DNA of 64,000 bases, taken from contig JBBIQS010000035.1 of assembly GCA_037442205.1 (NCBI GenBank), positions 12,445 through 76,444 of the forward strand. The letters run 5' to 3'. The stretch is from JBBIQS01 sp037442205. GTDB taxonomy: Bacteria; Myxococcota; Myxococcia; Myxococcales; UBA5297. Of this stretch, positions 36,879 through 46,159 are shown piece after piece (the first letter of the stretch is position 1; each line of letters starts with the position of its first letter). Below the pieces are notes generated by a model. The model was not told the origin of the DNA, searched no databases, and saw nothing but the letters and a program-made list of their open reading frames with translations. The position numbers were made by a program, and so were the translations under genes.

Positions 36879-38066
36879 TCAGTTGTTGTTGACGGTGATC
36901 TTCAGAGTGGCGTTGACGACCTCGCCCGCGCAGACGGTCGAGCTGGGCTTGGCTCCGACATACCACCATTGGCTGTAGGAGCCGCTGATCGGGCCGCTGC
37001 TGGAGACCTTGGCCAGGCCCGACTTTCCGTCGCTGGCGCCCTCGAGGCCGGGCGCCATCCCCAGGCCCTTCTTGAGCGAGTCCTGGTAGTAGAGCTCCAC
37101 GCGCACGGAGGGCGGGGCGCCGCAGCCGCTGCCGGACCAGTTGAGGCAGGTGATCTGGGCGGTGGCGGAGGTGTTCGAGCCACTCCTGGGAATGGCGATC
37201 TCGAACCAGTCTTCGTCGCCGGCAGGCAGGGTGATGTCGTAGCTATAGGACGTGCTGCTCGAGGCAGGAGAGGAAACCTTGGGGTTGGCCGCGTCGAGAG
37301 AGTTGTTGGGCTCGAAGGCATCGGCGGCGGTGGTCGGGGCGCGGCTGCAGGCGAAGGGGTCGGCGGAGCCGGGGTTGGGGATGAGGCGGACCGACCTGGG
37401 CCCGGTCGGATCGTCGCTGCCGATCTCCAGCACGCCCTCGGCGGTCCTGGGGCTCTTGACGTAGTTGATGGTGACCGGCAGCTGCTGGTGCGGCTTGAGC
37501 TGCAGCGGTAGCGCGGGTGTCTCCACGGTGAAGTCGCCGTTGCCGGAGATGGCCAGGCTCGTCAGCTGGAGGCTGGCCAGCCCGTCGTTGCTGAGTGTCA
37601 CCGCCGCGGTCGACAGCCCGCCGGTCTTGAAATCGACTGGATCGGGAGAGGCCGCCAGCTTCGGGGCGATCGGCCCGCCGAGCAGGGCCACTTCGATCTT
37701 GGGGTTCTCGGGATCGTCGCTCTCCAGGACGAGCGTGCCGCTGTCGCTGCCAGCGCCCTGCGGGTGGAAGTACACGGACAGGTCCCGCGAGTCGCCGACG
37801 GCGAGCTCCGCCGGCAGCGTCCCGACCTCGAAATCGGCGCTCGAGTCGGGAGCGAGGCGTGCGGTCAGGTGCAGCGGCGCCAGACCCTTGTTTTGCAGCT
37901 GCAGCACCAGCGCATTGGTGGTCAGCTCCTCGACCGGCCCGAAGTCCAAGCTCCGTGACGAGAGCTCCAGCGACGGCGCAGTGGCCCGCAGCCCGCCGGA
38001 GTTGCCGCACGACCACGCGGTGCCGACGAGCAGGCAGAGCACCACCCGCGGAAGATTCCTGGTCAT
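36879..38066 (-). CDS. Lipoprotein with ASPM/SPD-2/Hydin-like (choice-of-anchor D) repeats
   Basis: A 395-residue protein with a lipobox ending AWSC (Cys20). Residues ~35-240 carry two Ig-like repeats of the 'SxxxLDFGxV...TxxLxLxNxGxxPLxLT...FxVxxxPxxLxxGxxxxLxVxFxP' type. After a Cys-containing joint, the C-terminal part (~250-395) has 'AFEPNNSLDAA' and a 'LPAGDEDWFEI' block, as in pre-peptidase C-terminal (PPC) domains. Together this is a surface-exposed adhesion or assembly protein. Its function is otherwise unknown. Confidence 0.78.
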   Translation of the reverse strand: MTRNLPRVVLCLLVGTAWSCGNSGGLRATAPSLELSSRSLDFGPVEELTTNALVLQLQNKGLAPLHLTARLAPDSSADFEVGTLPAELAVGDSRDLSVYFHPQGAGSDSGTLVLESDDPENPKIEVALLGGPIAPKLAASPDPVDFKTGGLSTAAVTLSNDGLASLQLTSLAISGNGDFTVETPALPLQLKPHQQLPVTINYVKSPRTAEGVLEIGSDDPTGPRSVRLIPNPGSADPFACSRAPTTAADAFEPNNSLDAANPKVSSPASSSTSYSYDITLPAGDEDWFEIAIPRSGSNTSATAQITCLNWSGSGCGAPPSVRVELYYQDSLKKGLGMAPGLEGASDGKSGLAKVSSSGPISGSYSQWWYVGAKPSSTVCAGEVVNATLKITVNNN

Positions 38067-38144
38067 CTTCTCTCCTTGCGACCGCGGTCCTCAGACTCAG
38101 GAAGCGGCTTGTATCATGGGGGCCGGCCGCGAGGGGATCGGGGC

Positions 38145-38939
38145 TCAGTCCTCGTCGGCCAGCTCGTGGAGGAACTCGTCCCGGGTAATCAGTCCCTTCT
38201 TGGCCATGATCCGCAGCAGCGCCCAGAACTGTCGCTCGAGCTTCTCCAGCGCTGCGTCCGACGACTCGGGCTTCATCCCGAAGAGATACTGCATGTCGTC
38301 GTCGGCGGGGCTCGAGGCCCGTTGCTTGCGGCGCCGCTCCATCCTCTCCTTGATCAGGTCGGCCAGCGCGGTGCGCTCGGTGACCTCTTGCGCGTCGTCG
38401 GGAGAGAGCGTCGGCAGGTCCTCTGCGGCATCGCCGATGACCTGCTCCCCTCCTCCGGGCCGCACCACGGTCATCGTCCCGGGCTGGCTGTCGGACTGCT
38501 TCAGGTAGTGCCGGCGAATGGCGGCGCGAATCCCGGAGAGCGTGGCGATCACCGGGACGACCTTCATCCCGGTGGTGAACTCCATCTCCTCGATCGCCGG
38601 CAGGTTGAGCGGATCGGCCATGGCCACCACCAGCCGCTTGCGGCCGGGAGCCTGATCCTCGATCTCCAGCGGGAACAGGTCGTTGGCCTCGCAGAAGCGC
38701 GAGCGCAGCGTGTGCAGCGCGTCCCAGTTGAGCTGCTCCGGCGGCATCCTCACCGCCCGGAGCCCCAGCGCCTGCCCCAGCGCCTCGCACAGCTGCAGCT
38801 CGGTCATGAACCCCAGCGCCACCAGCGCCGTCCCCAGCCGATGGCCGGTCTGACGCTGATAGGCCAGCGCGTGCTCCAGCTGCTTGCGATCGATGATCTG
38901 CCGCTCGAGAAGCAGCTCGCCCAGGCGCTTGCGTGCCAT
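38145..38939 (-). CDS. Stand-alone GspE N-terminal (MshEN) domain protein
   Basis: A 264-residue protein whose first ~150 residues (RLGELLLERQIIDRKQLEHALAYQRQTGHRLGTALV, then GFMTELQLCEALGQALGLRAV) match the MshEN/T2SSE_N domain of type II secretion/pilus ATPases, which binds c-di-GMP in some members. No ATPase domain follows. The rest is a charged, Arg-rich tail with two helices. The ATG at 38939 was chosen; the longer frame to 39218 overlaps the divergent gene. A regulatory adaptor responding to c-di-GMP is plausible, given the HD-GYP and GGDEF genes in the window. Confidence 0.78.
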   Translation of the reverse strand: MARKRLGELLLERQIIDRKQLEHALAYQRQTGHRLGTALVALGFMTELQLCEALGQALGLRAVRMPPEQLNWDALHTLRSRFCEANDLFPLEIEDQAPGRKRLVVAMADPLNLPAIEEMEFTTGMKVVPVIATLSGIRAAIRRHYLKQSDSQPGTMTVVRPGGGEQVIGDAAEDLPTLSPDDAQEVTERTALADLIKERMERRRKQRASSPADDDMQYLFGMKPESSDAALEKLERQFWALLRIMAKKGLITRDEFLHELADED

Positions 38940-39088
38940 CGCGACCTCCGCTGCGGCCGGGGCTGCTCGCCCCAGGCCAGGAGAAGCCGCGCAGTGTAGC
39001 CCAGCCGCCCTTGGGGCTCCAAAAGCCGCCGACTTTTGGCCAGGGTGCGCGACGCGGGGTACCATCGGGCGCAGGAGCCGATGAGCGC

Positions 39089-40069
39089 ATGCTGCAGCGC
39101 AAGCCGACAGGAGTCGAACCGCTGGGGGCGCTGCTGGCCGCCGGCGCGTTGGCGGGCTGCGTGACCGTCGCCCCGGCTCCGGCGCCGGCCCAGCACTTCC
39201 TGCCCTATCAGCTGGCACCGCAGACCTCCTACCGCGAGGCGCGGCCCTTGCCCCCGCCTCCTCCGCCGCCCACCGCCGAGACCCTCCCCTCGAGCCGGAT
39301 CAACGCCGCGCTGGTGCGCTTCGCCGTCTCCCAGCGCTCGACCCGCAACGCCCTCGCCAAGGGCGCGCTGATGCCGCCGTCGGTGCAGCGGGAGTGGACC
39401 GAGGTGCTGGCCGCGGTCGACACCTTCGTGCGCCTGCCCCCGGAGCAGGTGCTGGCGCTGGACGTGGTGCGGGCCCGAGTCGCTCTCGAGGCCGAGCTCG
39501 AGATGGATCTCGGCCACTGGTCGAAGGTCCCGCCGGTCCTGGTGAGCTCGGTGCGAGCGCGGGCGATGGGGCTCGATCACCGCCTGGTCCTGCTGCGGCG
39601 CCAGCAGCAACGGCAGTCGGCCCCGGCGCGGCTGGCGCAGCTGATCTGGCCGCTGTCCCCGGTGGTGGTGACCTCGCTCTTCGGGATTCGCACCGACCCT
39701 TTCGACGGCTCGGACAAGCCGCACATGGGCGTCGACTTGAAGGCGCGATCCGGGCAGCTGGTGCAGGCGGCTGGGCAGGGAGTGGTGACCAGGGCGGAGA
39801 AAGCCGGCGGCCACGGGCTGCACGTCGAGGTGCTGCACGACGACGGCTTGATCACCGGCTATAGCCACCTGTCGATGATCCTGGTGACCGTCGGGATGCG
39901 AGTGCCGGCCGGCGGAGCGCTCGGATTGGCGGGCAGCACCGGCCGCAGCACCGGCCCGCACCTTCACTTCGAGGTCTGGCGCAACGGCCGGGCGGTGGAC
40001 CCGCTCTCCGAGCTGGTGGACCCGGCCTTCCAGGAGATCTCCGACGCCAACGTCGGCTCGGGCGAGTAG
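39089..40069 (+). CDS. M23-family peptidase lipoprotein (LytM-like)
   Basis: A 326-residue exported protein. The leader ends LAGC (lipobox near residue 24), then a Pro-rich linker. The C-terminal LytM domain (~195-315) has HMGVDL (HxxxD) and HLHFEVW (HxH), the zinc ligands of M23 endopeptidases, plus TSLFGIRTDPF and GYSHLSMI. It cleaves peptidoglycan cross-bridges or acts as an activator. The ATG at 39089 is chosen because the lipobox follows. A small hypothetical gene follows 33 nt later. Confidence 0.88.
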   Translation: MLQRKPTGVEPLGALLAAGALAGCVTVAPAPAPAQHFLPYQLAPQTSYREARPLPPPPPPPTAETLPSSRINAALVRFAVSQRSTRNALAKGALMPPSVQREWTEVLAAVDTFVRLPPEQVLALDVVRARVALEAELEMDLGHWSKVPPVLVSSVRARAMGLDHRLVLLRRQQQRQSAPARLAQLIWPLSPVVVTSLFGIRTDPFDGSDKPHMGVDLKARSGQLVQAAGQGVVTRAEKAGGHGLHVEVLHDDGLITGYSHLSMILVTVGMRVPAGGALGLAGSTGRSTGPHLHFEVWRNGRAVDPLSELVDPAFQEISDANVGSGE

Positions 40070-40102
40070 CGAACGGGCCGCCAAGTGCCTAATTTTCCTG
40101 CC

Positions 40103-40531
40103 ATGGACTCCAAGCTCGCTCAGCTCTTCTCCCTCGCCTTCGACCGCGGCCCGGCGCGCGAGGCCAACGCACGCATCCAGGCGGCGCGCGACCAGCTCGC
40201 CTCACAGTCGAAGGTCCGCAGCTACGAGCTGCTGGCGCCGGCCGAGCCGACCATGGAGTGGCTGACGGAGACGGTGCTGCCGCGGCTGGTCTACCACCTC
40301 GAGTCGCTCGGGGTGCTGCCGCCGGAGGCGCCAGGGATCTTCCTGTCGCTGTTCGTGGGCGAGGAGCTGCTGCTGATCCACGCTCGCGACCTGTTCGCCT
40401 TCGCCTCCCTGGAGCTGGGGCTAACCGCCCAGCAGATGCTGGACAAGTGGGGCACCCACGAGCTGCGGGTGCCGATCCGCCCCGAGCCGACCCGCGAGGC
40501 GCCGCTCGCCCTGCCCTCGGGCGAGGAGTAG
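40103..40531 (+). CDS. Conserved-looking hypothetical protein
   Basis: A 142-residue soluble protein, mostly helical, with a 'VRSYELLAPAEPTMEWLTETVLPRLVYHLESLGVLPPEAPGIFLSLFVGEELLLI' core. No domain is recognised. A GTG at 40085 is an alternative start. The codon use and tight spacing (33 nt after the M23 gene, 6 nt before the beta-helix gene) support it as real and part of a three-gene operon. Confidence 0.6.
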   Translation: MDSKLAQLFSLAFDRGPAREANARIQAARDQLASQSKVRSYELLAPAEPTMEWLTETVLPRLVYHLESLGVLPPEAPGIFLSLFVGEELLLIHARDLFAFASLELGLTAQQMLDKWGTHELRVPIRPEPTREAPLALPSGEE

Positions 40532-40537
40532 CTGGCG

Positions 40538-41962
40538 ATGGCCGTGGCGACGCTCGCCGCCCTGCTGCTCGCGGCGGCGCCGTCGCCGCACCGCTGGTTC
40601 GTCGATGCCCGCGCCCTGGCGTCCGATGCCGACGGCAGCGCCGCTCGGCCGTTCCGCCGAGTCGGCCGGGCGCTGGAGAAGGCCGCCGATGGCGACGAAA
40701 TCGTCCTGAGAACGGGCCTCTACGAGGAGCAGCTGATCCTGGAGCGGCAGTTGACGCTGAGCGGGCCACCGTCGGCGGTGATCTCGGCTCCCGAGGGCAC
40801 CGACGCGCTGGTCACGGTGGCGGGAGAGGTCGTCCTGTCCGGCCTGAGCGTGCGCGGCGGCGAGGTGGGGGTGGTGGTGCGCGGCGGAGCCCGGCTGGAG
40901 TCGGTGTCTTTCTCGGGCCAGCGCCAGGTCGGGCTGCGCGCCGAGCGCGGCCACACCGAAATCCGGGGCGGACAGATCTCCGCCAGCTTCGCCAAGGGCA
41001 TCGGTATCGAAGCGCTGCCGTCGGCCGAGCTCGACGTGCGCGGGCTCTCCATCGATGGTCCGTTCCGATTCGGGATCCGCGCCCGCGGCGCGCAGCTCTC
41101 CGTCGAGGAGGCGCAGATCGAGGGGCCCCAGGTCTCCATTGCCTGTGTGGAAGGCTGCCGGGGAAGCGTTCGCGGCTCATCGCTCTTCGCCACCGCCCAC
41201 GGCCGCGGCGCCGGGCTGGTCGTCGGGGGCGCCCGCCTGGCGGCGCAGGACAACCTGATCTCGCACTTCGAACAGTGCGTGGCGATCAACGCCGGATCCA
41301 GCGTGGTGCTTCACGACAACGTCACCGCTTTCTGCAGCCTCGACGGCATCGCCTCGGTGGCCTCTGAGCTCAGCGCTCGAAACCACATCCACGTCGGCCC
41401 TTCCCTCAATGCCGGAATTCAGATCATCGGCGGCCGGGCGACGGTCGACGAGGGGGTGCTCCTGGCGCCGGGCACCTTCGGAATCGCCATCCGCAACGGG
41501 CAGGTGGAGATCCGCGGCACCTGCATCCGCGGCGCCCAGGCCGACCGGGAGGGAGACCTCGGCGACGGCGTCTACGCCCACCGGCCCGAGTCGCTGACCG
41601 TAGCCGGTGCCCTCCTCGAGTCCAACGCCGGCAGCGGGTTGACGCAGCTGGGAGGAACCGCGCGGGCGGTCGGCGTCGAGGTAGTCGGCAGCCGAGGCCC
41701 CGGGGTGGTAACGGTACAGGAGGCCAAACTCGAGCTGAGCGGCGTTTCGGTGGCGAGGAGCGGCGGGCCGGGAGTGCTGGCGCTCAATGGCAGCCAGATT
41801 CGTCTGCGCGACGGGCGCTTGCAGGGCAATCGCGACGGCGCGGCGGCGGCCCGCTGCGACCAGGGCGCGGCCATTCTGGCGGGAGCGTCTCGTCGGCTCG
41901 ATGAAGCCTGCCTGGAGGTCTCCCGAACGCCCGAGCGGCCCAACGCAGGCGCGGCACCCTGA
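40538..41962 (+). CDS. Exported right-handed beta-helix protein
   Basis: A 474-residue protein with a short Ala/Leu-rich leader. The opening HRWFVDARALASDADGSAARPFRRVGRALEKAADGDEIVLRTGLYEEQLIL is the 'DGSxxxPFxxIxxAxxxAxxGDxIxLxxGxYxE' cap of parallel beta-helix (pectate-lyase-like/NosD) proteins. Repeating strand-turn units with V and G follow to the C-terminus. No catalytic residues of a specific enzyme are seen. It could be a surface or peptidoglycan-associated structural protein. Confidence 0.78.
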   Translation: MAVATLAALLLAAAPSPHRWFVDARALASDADGSAARPFRRVGRALEKAADGDEIVLRTGLYEEQLILERQLTLSGPPSAVISAPEGTDALVTVAGEVVLSGLSVRGGEVGVVVRGGARLESVSFSGQRQVGLRAERGHTEIRGGQISASFAKGIGIEALPSAELDVRGLSIDGPFRFGIRARGAQLSVEEAQIEGPQVSIACVEGCRGSVRGSSLFATAHGRGAGLVVGGARLAAQDNLISHFEQCVAINAGSSVVLHDNVTAFCSLDGIASVASELSARNHIHVGPSLNAGIQIIGGRATVDEGVLLAPGTFGIAIRNGQVEIRGTCIRGAQADREGDLGDGVYAHRPESLTVAGALLESNAGSGLTQLGGTARAVGVEVVGSRGPGVVTVQEAKLELSGVSVARSGGPGVLALNGSQIRLRDGRLQGNRDGAAAARCDQGAAILAGASRRLDEACLEVSRTPERPNAGAAP

Positions 41963-42012
41963 CCTTTGGGCGCGGGCGCGCTAGTCCGCCACGGGTCCGG
42001 ATTCGAGAACCG

Positions 42013-42291
42013 CTACTGGGCGTTGGGATCGCGCGCCTGGCCGCAGTTGATCTTGCCCTGGGGGGTGTCGAGCAAGTGGCAGTCGCACTTCCCCAGCAGC
42101 GCGCTGCAGGTCTGCTGCTCCTGGCTGCTGATGCTGATGCTGTTCTTCTCGTTGGCCGCGCTGGTCTTGCAGGAGTCAATCTGGGCCTGGGTCGGCAGGC
42201 ATTCGCAGACCTTCTGCGCGAGGGCCAGGCACGGGTCGGTGCAGCCGGAGAGGCAGGCGAGCAGTGAGGCGCAGATCAGCAGGGGTTTCAT
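42013..42291 (-). CDS. Small Cys-rich lipoprotein
   Basis: A 92-residue protein starting MKPLLICASLLACLSGC (lipobox LSGC). The mature part has about eight Cys, including CLALAQKVCECLPT and KCDCHLL, likely in disulphides. No known family is recognised. The ATG at 42291 follows a longer weak frame and is supported by the lipobox. Confidence 0.72.
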   Translation of the reverse strand: MKPLLICASLLACLSGCTDPCLALAQKVCECLPTQAQIDSCKTSAANEKNSISISSQEQQTCSALLGKCDCHLLDTPQGKINCGQARDPNAQ

Positions 42292-42436
42292 AGGGGGCGC
42301 GATTCTGGCCTCCGCAGCCGCCCGGCGCAAGTCCCAAGCGACCGCCCGCATCCTTTGGCGGCCCCTCGCCCAGCCGGAGCCCTGCCGGGCGCAGGGCAGA
42401 GATGCGTGGCGAGGCGGCTCCTAGTAGCATCCCCGC

Positions 42437-44986
42437 GTGAGCGAGAAAGGCCCGGGCGGCTCCCAGTCGCGCCGGCACGCCCAGAGACTCTGGTGGTCTG
42501 CCGAGGCCGGCGTCGGCCTGTTGCTCCTCTTCTGCCCGCTGGCCATCTCCACCGTCCACCCCTGGGCCATCGCCACCGCCGCCGCGCTGTCGCTGGCCAC
42601 GCTGTGCCTGACCGCCTGGGCCACCGTGGCCGGCCGCGAGCGCTTCTCACTGCCGGCGCCCGGCGCCGCCTTCGCCGCCGCCACCGCGGTCATCGCCTTC
42701 CAGCTGCTGCCGCTGCCGCCCTCGCTGTTGGGCCTGCTCGACTCGCACACCCGCGAGCTCTTCGACTTCGTGCTGGCGCCGATGGGCCGCTATCCGGCGT
42801 GGCGCCCGCTGTCGCTCGACCCACCGGCCACCGCCCGCGAGCTGGCCAAGGCCCTGACCGCGCTGTCCACATTCCTGGCCGCCGCCCAGGTCGGCCGCTC
42901 GCGACGGGCCCGCGCGCGGATGCTCGGACTGCTGGGGATCTCGGCGACGCTGGTGGCGGTCATCGGCTTCGGCCACGCGCTGGTGGGCGCCAGCTCGCTC
43001 TTCGGCCTGTTCAGCTACTCCTTCGCCGCCCCTCCCTTCCTGACCACCTTCGGCAACCCCAACCACCTGGCCAGCTTCCTGGCGCTGGGGGCGACCGCGC
43101 TGCTGGGCAAGGTGCTGTCGGTGCGCGATCGGCGAGTCGCCACCGCCTGGGCCTTCGCCTACCTGGCCTCGGGCGTGGGCGTGCTGCTGACCCTCTCCCG
43201 CGGCGGGATCGTCGCCTTCCTGGCGGCGCAGCTGATGCTGGCGGTGGCGGTGCACTTCGCCCGCGAGAGCGAGCGCACCGGCACGCCGCTGCGGGCCCGC
43301 AGCCTGCTGGTTCCGGCCGGGGCCACGCTGGTGGTAGCGGTCTCGGCCTACCTGGCTTGGGATGCGCTGGCCGCCGAGTGGGCCAGCGCCGATTCCCTCG
43401 ACAAGGTCCGCGCCTCCAAGCTGTCGATGTGGCCGGGCTTCGTCCCGGTGGTCCTGGCCCACCCGCTCTTCGGGGTCGGCCGCGGCGCCTTCGAGGCGGC
43501 CTACCAGGCCTTCCAGGATCCCGCCGCTTACGTCACCTTCACCCATCCCGAGAGCCTGATCTTCCAGTGGATCTGCGAGCTGGGGCTGCCCGCCGGGCTG
43601 CTGCTGTTGGCGGCCAGCGCCTGGGCACTGTGGAACGGGCTGCGCCGCTCGGCGGGCGAGGTGGAGCGGCTGGCGTGCGCCTTCGGAGTAGCGGCGGTGG
43701 CGCTGCACGAGTTGGTGGACTTCGGGCTCGAGCTGGGAGGGCTGGCCATTCCGGCGACCGTGGCCTTTGCGCTGCTGGTCTCGCGCCGCAGCGGCGGCCT
43801 CAGCTTCCGTACTCGCTGGGCGCTGCTGCTTCCCGCCGCCGCCGCGGTGGCGATGGGCGCCAGCCTGTGGATGTCCCTGCACTCGCTGCGGCGCGACGGC
43901 GAGGAGCTGGCGGCGCTCTCCCAGACCGCCTCGGCCGAGGAGCTGTCGAAGGCGGTGGAGGCCGCGGCCGAGCGGCACCCGGCCGACTATTACCCTCATC
44001 TGCTGGCCGCCCGCGCCTGGTCGCAGGAGAAGCCACTGCGTCCGGAGCGCGTGGTCAGCTTCGCCAACCGGGCGATGTACCTCAACCCGGCCCAGAGCCA
44101 GCCCCACCTTCTCGCCGCCCGGGCGCTGCGGGCCACTGGCCACCTGTCGCAAGCGGCGATCGAGTACCGCCTGGCCTTCGAGCGCGGGGAGACCAGCGTG
44201 GTGGGCGAGGTGGCCAGGGTCTTCAAGACTCCCGAGCAGATGCTCTCGGCGATGCCGCAGACTCCCAATGGCCGGGCATCTCTGGCCGACACCCTCATCA
44301 ATCGCGGCAAGCTGGATGAAGCGGAGGCAGTGGCCCGCGAGTCGCTCGCCGAAGGCGAGAACGTCCCAGCCATCCAGCGGCTGGCGCGGGTGGCGCTCCT
44401 GCGCAAGCAGCCCGACGAGGCCCTGAAGCTGGCGGAGCGGGTGGATGCGCTGGCCGCCGATCAGCCCTGGGGGATCAACCTCCGGGTCGAGGCGCTGCTG
44501 ATGAGGGGCGAGCTTCCCAAGGCCATCGAGCTGCTCGAGGGCGAGGGGCTGAGGCGCTTCCCGATCAACGGCGAGCTGGTGTTGTCGCTGGCCGGGCTCA
44601 AGCTGCAGCAGGGCGACACCAAGGGCTGCCGGGAGGCGCTGCGACGGCTGCCGGCGGCGCTGGACGTGGGGCTGCGGGTGCGAATGCTGGGGCTCGAGTC
44701 GGCTGCCTCCGAGCGCGACGGGCAGGGCTCCAAGGCGATGGCGTCGATGCGCTCGGCGGTGACGCTCAATCCGCGCGATCCCAACCTGCACTGGCTCAAT
44801 GCGGCGTTGCTGGAGCGGCAGGGCCGGTTCGACCAGGCGATCCGCGAGGCGGAAGAGGCGGCATCCCTCGCCGAAGGGTATCGGCCGCACGCCCAGAAGC
44901 TTCGCGAGCGGGTCGAGGCCCGCAAGAAGCAAGTCGAGGAGATGGAGCGCTGGCGGGCGGTCGAGGGCAAGGGAGAGGAGAACTGA
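42437..44986 (+). CDS. O-antigen ligase-like (Wzy/WaaL superfamily) membrane protein with C-terminal TPR region
   Basis: An 849-residue protein from a GTG start. Residues ~20-440 hold about 11-12 membrane segments. The Wzy_C-type landmarks are TFGNPNHLASFLALG, LTLSRGGIVAFL and HPLFGVGRGAFEAAY, followed by HPESLIFQWICELGLPAGL (periplasmic loop and helix). Residues ~480-840 are alpha-helical repeats of TPR style (NPRDPNLHWLNAALLERQGRFDQAIREAEEA). A TPR-tailed ligase of this kind is common in Deltaproteobacteria and may link polysaccharide or glycan to an acceptor or organise its machinery. The neighbours do not form a clear O-antigen cluster. Confidence 0.8.
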   Translation: MSEKGPGGSQSRRHAQRLWWSAEAGVGLLLLFCPLAISTVHPWAIATAAALSLATLCLTAWATVAGRERFSLPAPGAAFAAATAVIAFQLLPLPPSLLGLLDSHTRELFDFVLAPMGRYPAWRPLSLDPPATARELAKALTALSTFLAAAQVGRSRRARARMLGLLGISATLVAVIGFGHALVGASSLFGLFSYSFAAPPFLTTFGNPNHLASFLALGATALLGKVLSVRDRRVATAWAFAYLASGVGVLLTLSRGGIVAFLAAQLMLAVAVHFARESERTGTPLRARSLLVPAGATLVVAVSAYLAWDALAAEWASADSLDKVRASKLSMWPGFVPVVLAHPLFGVGRGAFEAAYQAFQDPAAYVTFTHPESLIFQWICELGLPAGLLLLAASAWALWNGLRRSAGEVERLACAFGVAAVALHELVDFGLELGGLAIPATVAFALLVSRRSGGLSFRTRWALLLPAAAAVAMGASLWMSLHSLRRDGEELAALSQTASAEELSKAVEAAAERHPADYYPHLLAARAWSQEKPLRPERVVSFANRAMYLNPAQSQPHLLAARALRATGHLSQAAIEYRLAFERGETSVVGEVARVFKTPEQMLSAMPQTPNGRASLADTLINRGKLDEAEAVARESLAEGENVPAIQRLARVALLRKQPDEALKLAERVDALAADQPWGINLRVEALLMRGELPKAIELLEGEGLRRFPINGELVLSLAGLKLQQGDTKGCREALRRLPAALDVGLRVRMLGLESAASERDGQGSKAMASMRSAVTLNPRDPNLHWLNAALLERQGRFDQAIREAEEAASLAEGYRPHAQKLRERVEARKKQVEEMERWRAVEGKGEEN

Positions 44987-44990
44987 CTCC

Positions 44991-46130
44991 TCAGGAGCCG
45001 CAGTCCTGCTTGGCCCACCTGGCCGCGAGCGATTCGACCGAGCGGAAGAGCCTGATGCCCTCGGGATAGGTCCCCAGCTTTCCCTGCCTGGCCAGGATCC
45101 CGAAGTAGCGGTTGTCGAAGTCGATGAAGGGGTAGGCCCCGTAGGCCCCCGGGCTCGAGTTGCGGTGGCCGGCGCCGCAGTTGAACGAGCCCGGCTGCTT
45201 GGCCGAGGGGCACTCGAGCCAGTTGCCGAAGCCATACGCCCAGTCTTCGCCGATTCCCACGGTGTTCGTTGGGCCGCCTCCGAGGGTCGGAGAGAAGCCG
45301 ACCGTGGCCGCCCCGCGCTGGTTGCCAAGCAGCGCCGTGCGGCTGGCGGGGATCAGCACCTGGCCGAAGTAAAGCGCCCGCAGGAATCCCAGGTACTCGG
45401 CCCCGGTCCAGGTCATCCCGCCGGCCAGGCGGGGTTTGTCGAGTGCGGGGAGGTTGAACGACGAGGTCGGGAAGAGCCCGGTCCTGGCCTTGAAGGCGTC
45501 GAAGATCTCGGTCCAGCCGGGCGCACCCTTGGCGGTGACCGCCATCTGCCCGGCGATCTGCAGGTGGCTGCCGGCGTAGTAGAACTCGCTCCCCGCCGGA
45601 GCGACGCCCTTGGCCAGATTGTCGCTGTAGATGGTCTCCACGCAGCTCTGGAAGGTGCCGAGCAGGTTCTTCCCGGTGATGCACAGCGGCTCTTCCGAGA
45701 ATCCCGAGGTGAAGCTCAGCAGATCGCGCAGGGTCACTGAGCTCTCGCCGGTCCAGAAGCTCGAGAGAACGTCATGAGGCGTGGAGTCGAGCGACAAGAT
45801 TCCCTGATCGACCAGGTCCATGATCACCGTCGCCGCCACCCACTTCGAGGTCGAGGCCGACTCATACCGAGTGTCGGGGGTCGAGCCCGCGCGGGAGTAG
45901 GTGAACCTGCGGCCATCTTCGGCCTCGAGGAGCAGCGTGCAGGCGGGCTCGGTGCTGATGCTGGTGTCGGCGGCGGCGGAGTCGAGTGCCTCCGCCATCT
46001 GCCTCTCGAGAGAGGCGCAGGCCCCGCCGTCGGAGCTGCCGGTCCAGCCGGAGTCGACAGGATCGGAATGGCGAGCGCCGGAGCAGGCGGCGAGCGCCAA
46101 CACCACTGCTGCGATGGAAGTTCGGTCCAT
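44991..46130 (-). CDS. Serine hydrolase of the beta-lactamase/PBP-like family, lipoprotein
   Basis: A 379-residue exported protein with a lipobox ending LAAC (Cys16). The class C-type motif SxxK reads STSK (Ser93, Lys96), the second motif Y-x-N appears as YAG (Gly in place of Asn), and 'HRN' and GAGHRNSSPGAYGAYP occur toward the C-terminus, where the KTG-like motif would be. It is probably an esterase or a PBP-like carboxypeptidase rather than a resistance enzyme, though this is uncertain. It is convergent with the ligase gene, ending 4 nt from it, and appears monocistronic. Confidence 0.78.
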   Translation of the reverse strand: MDRTSIAAVVLALAACSGARHSDPVDSGWTGSSDGGACASLERQMAEALDSAAADTSISTEPACTLLLEAEDGRRFTYSRAGSTPDTRYESASTSKWVAATVIMDLVDQGILSLDSTPHDVLSSFWTGESSVTLRDLLSFTSGFSEEPLCITGKNLLGTFQSCVETIYSDNLAKGVAPAGSEFYYAGSHLQIAGQMAVTAKGAPGWTEIFDAFKARTGLFPTSSFNLPALDKPRLAGGMTWTGAEYLGFLRALYFGQVLIPASRTALLGNQRGAATVGFSPTLGGGPTNTVGIGEDWAYGFGNWLECPSAKQPGSFNCGAGHRNSSPGAYGAYPFIDFDNRYFGILARQGKLGTYPEGIRLFRSVESLAARWAKQDCGS

Positions 46131-46159
46131 GGACGTTGAACCCAGGCCCGGCTGAAAGG

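Noticed and set aside
40538..41962. Assignment of the beta-helix protein to a specific lyase or hydrolase
   Set aside because: No catalytic residues of pectate lyase or related enzymes could be seen, so only the fold is reported.
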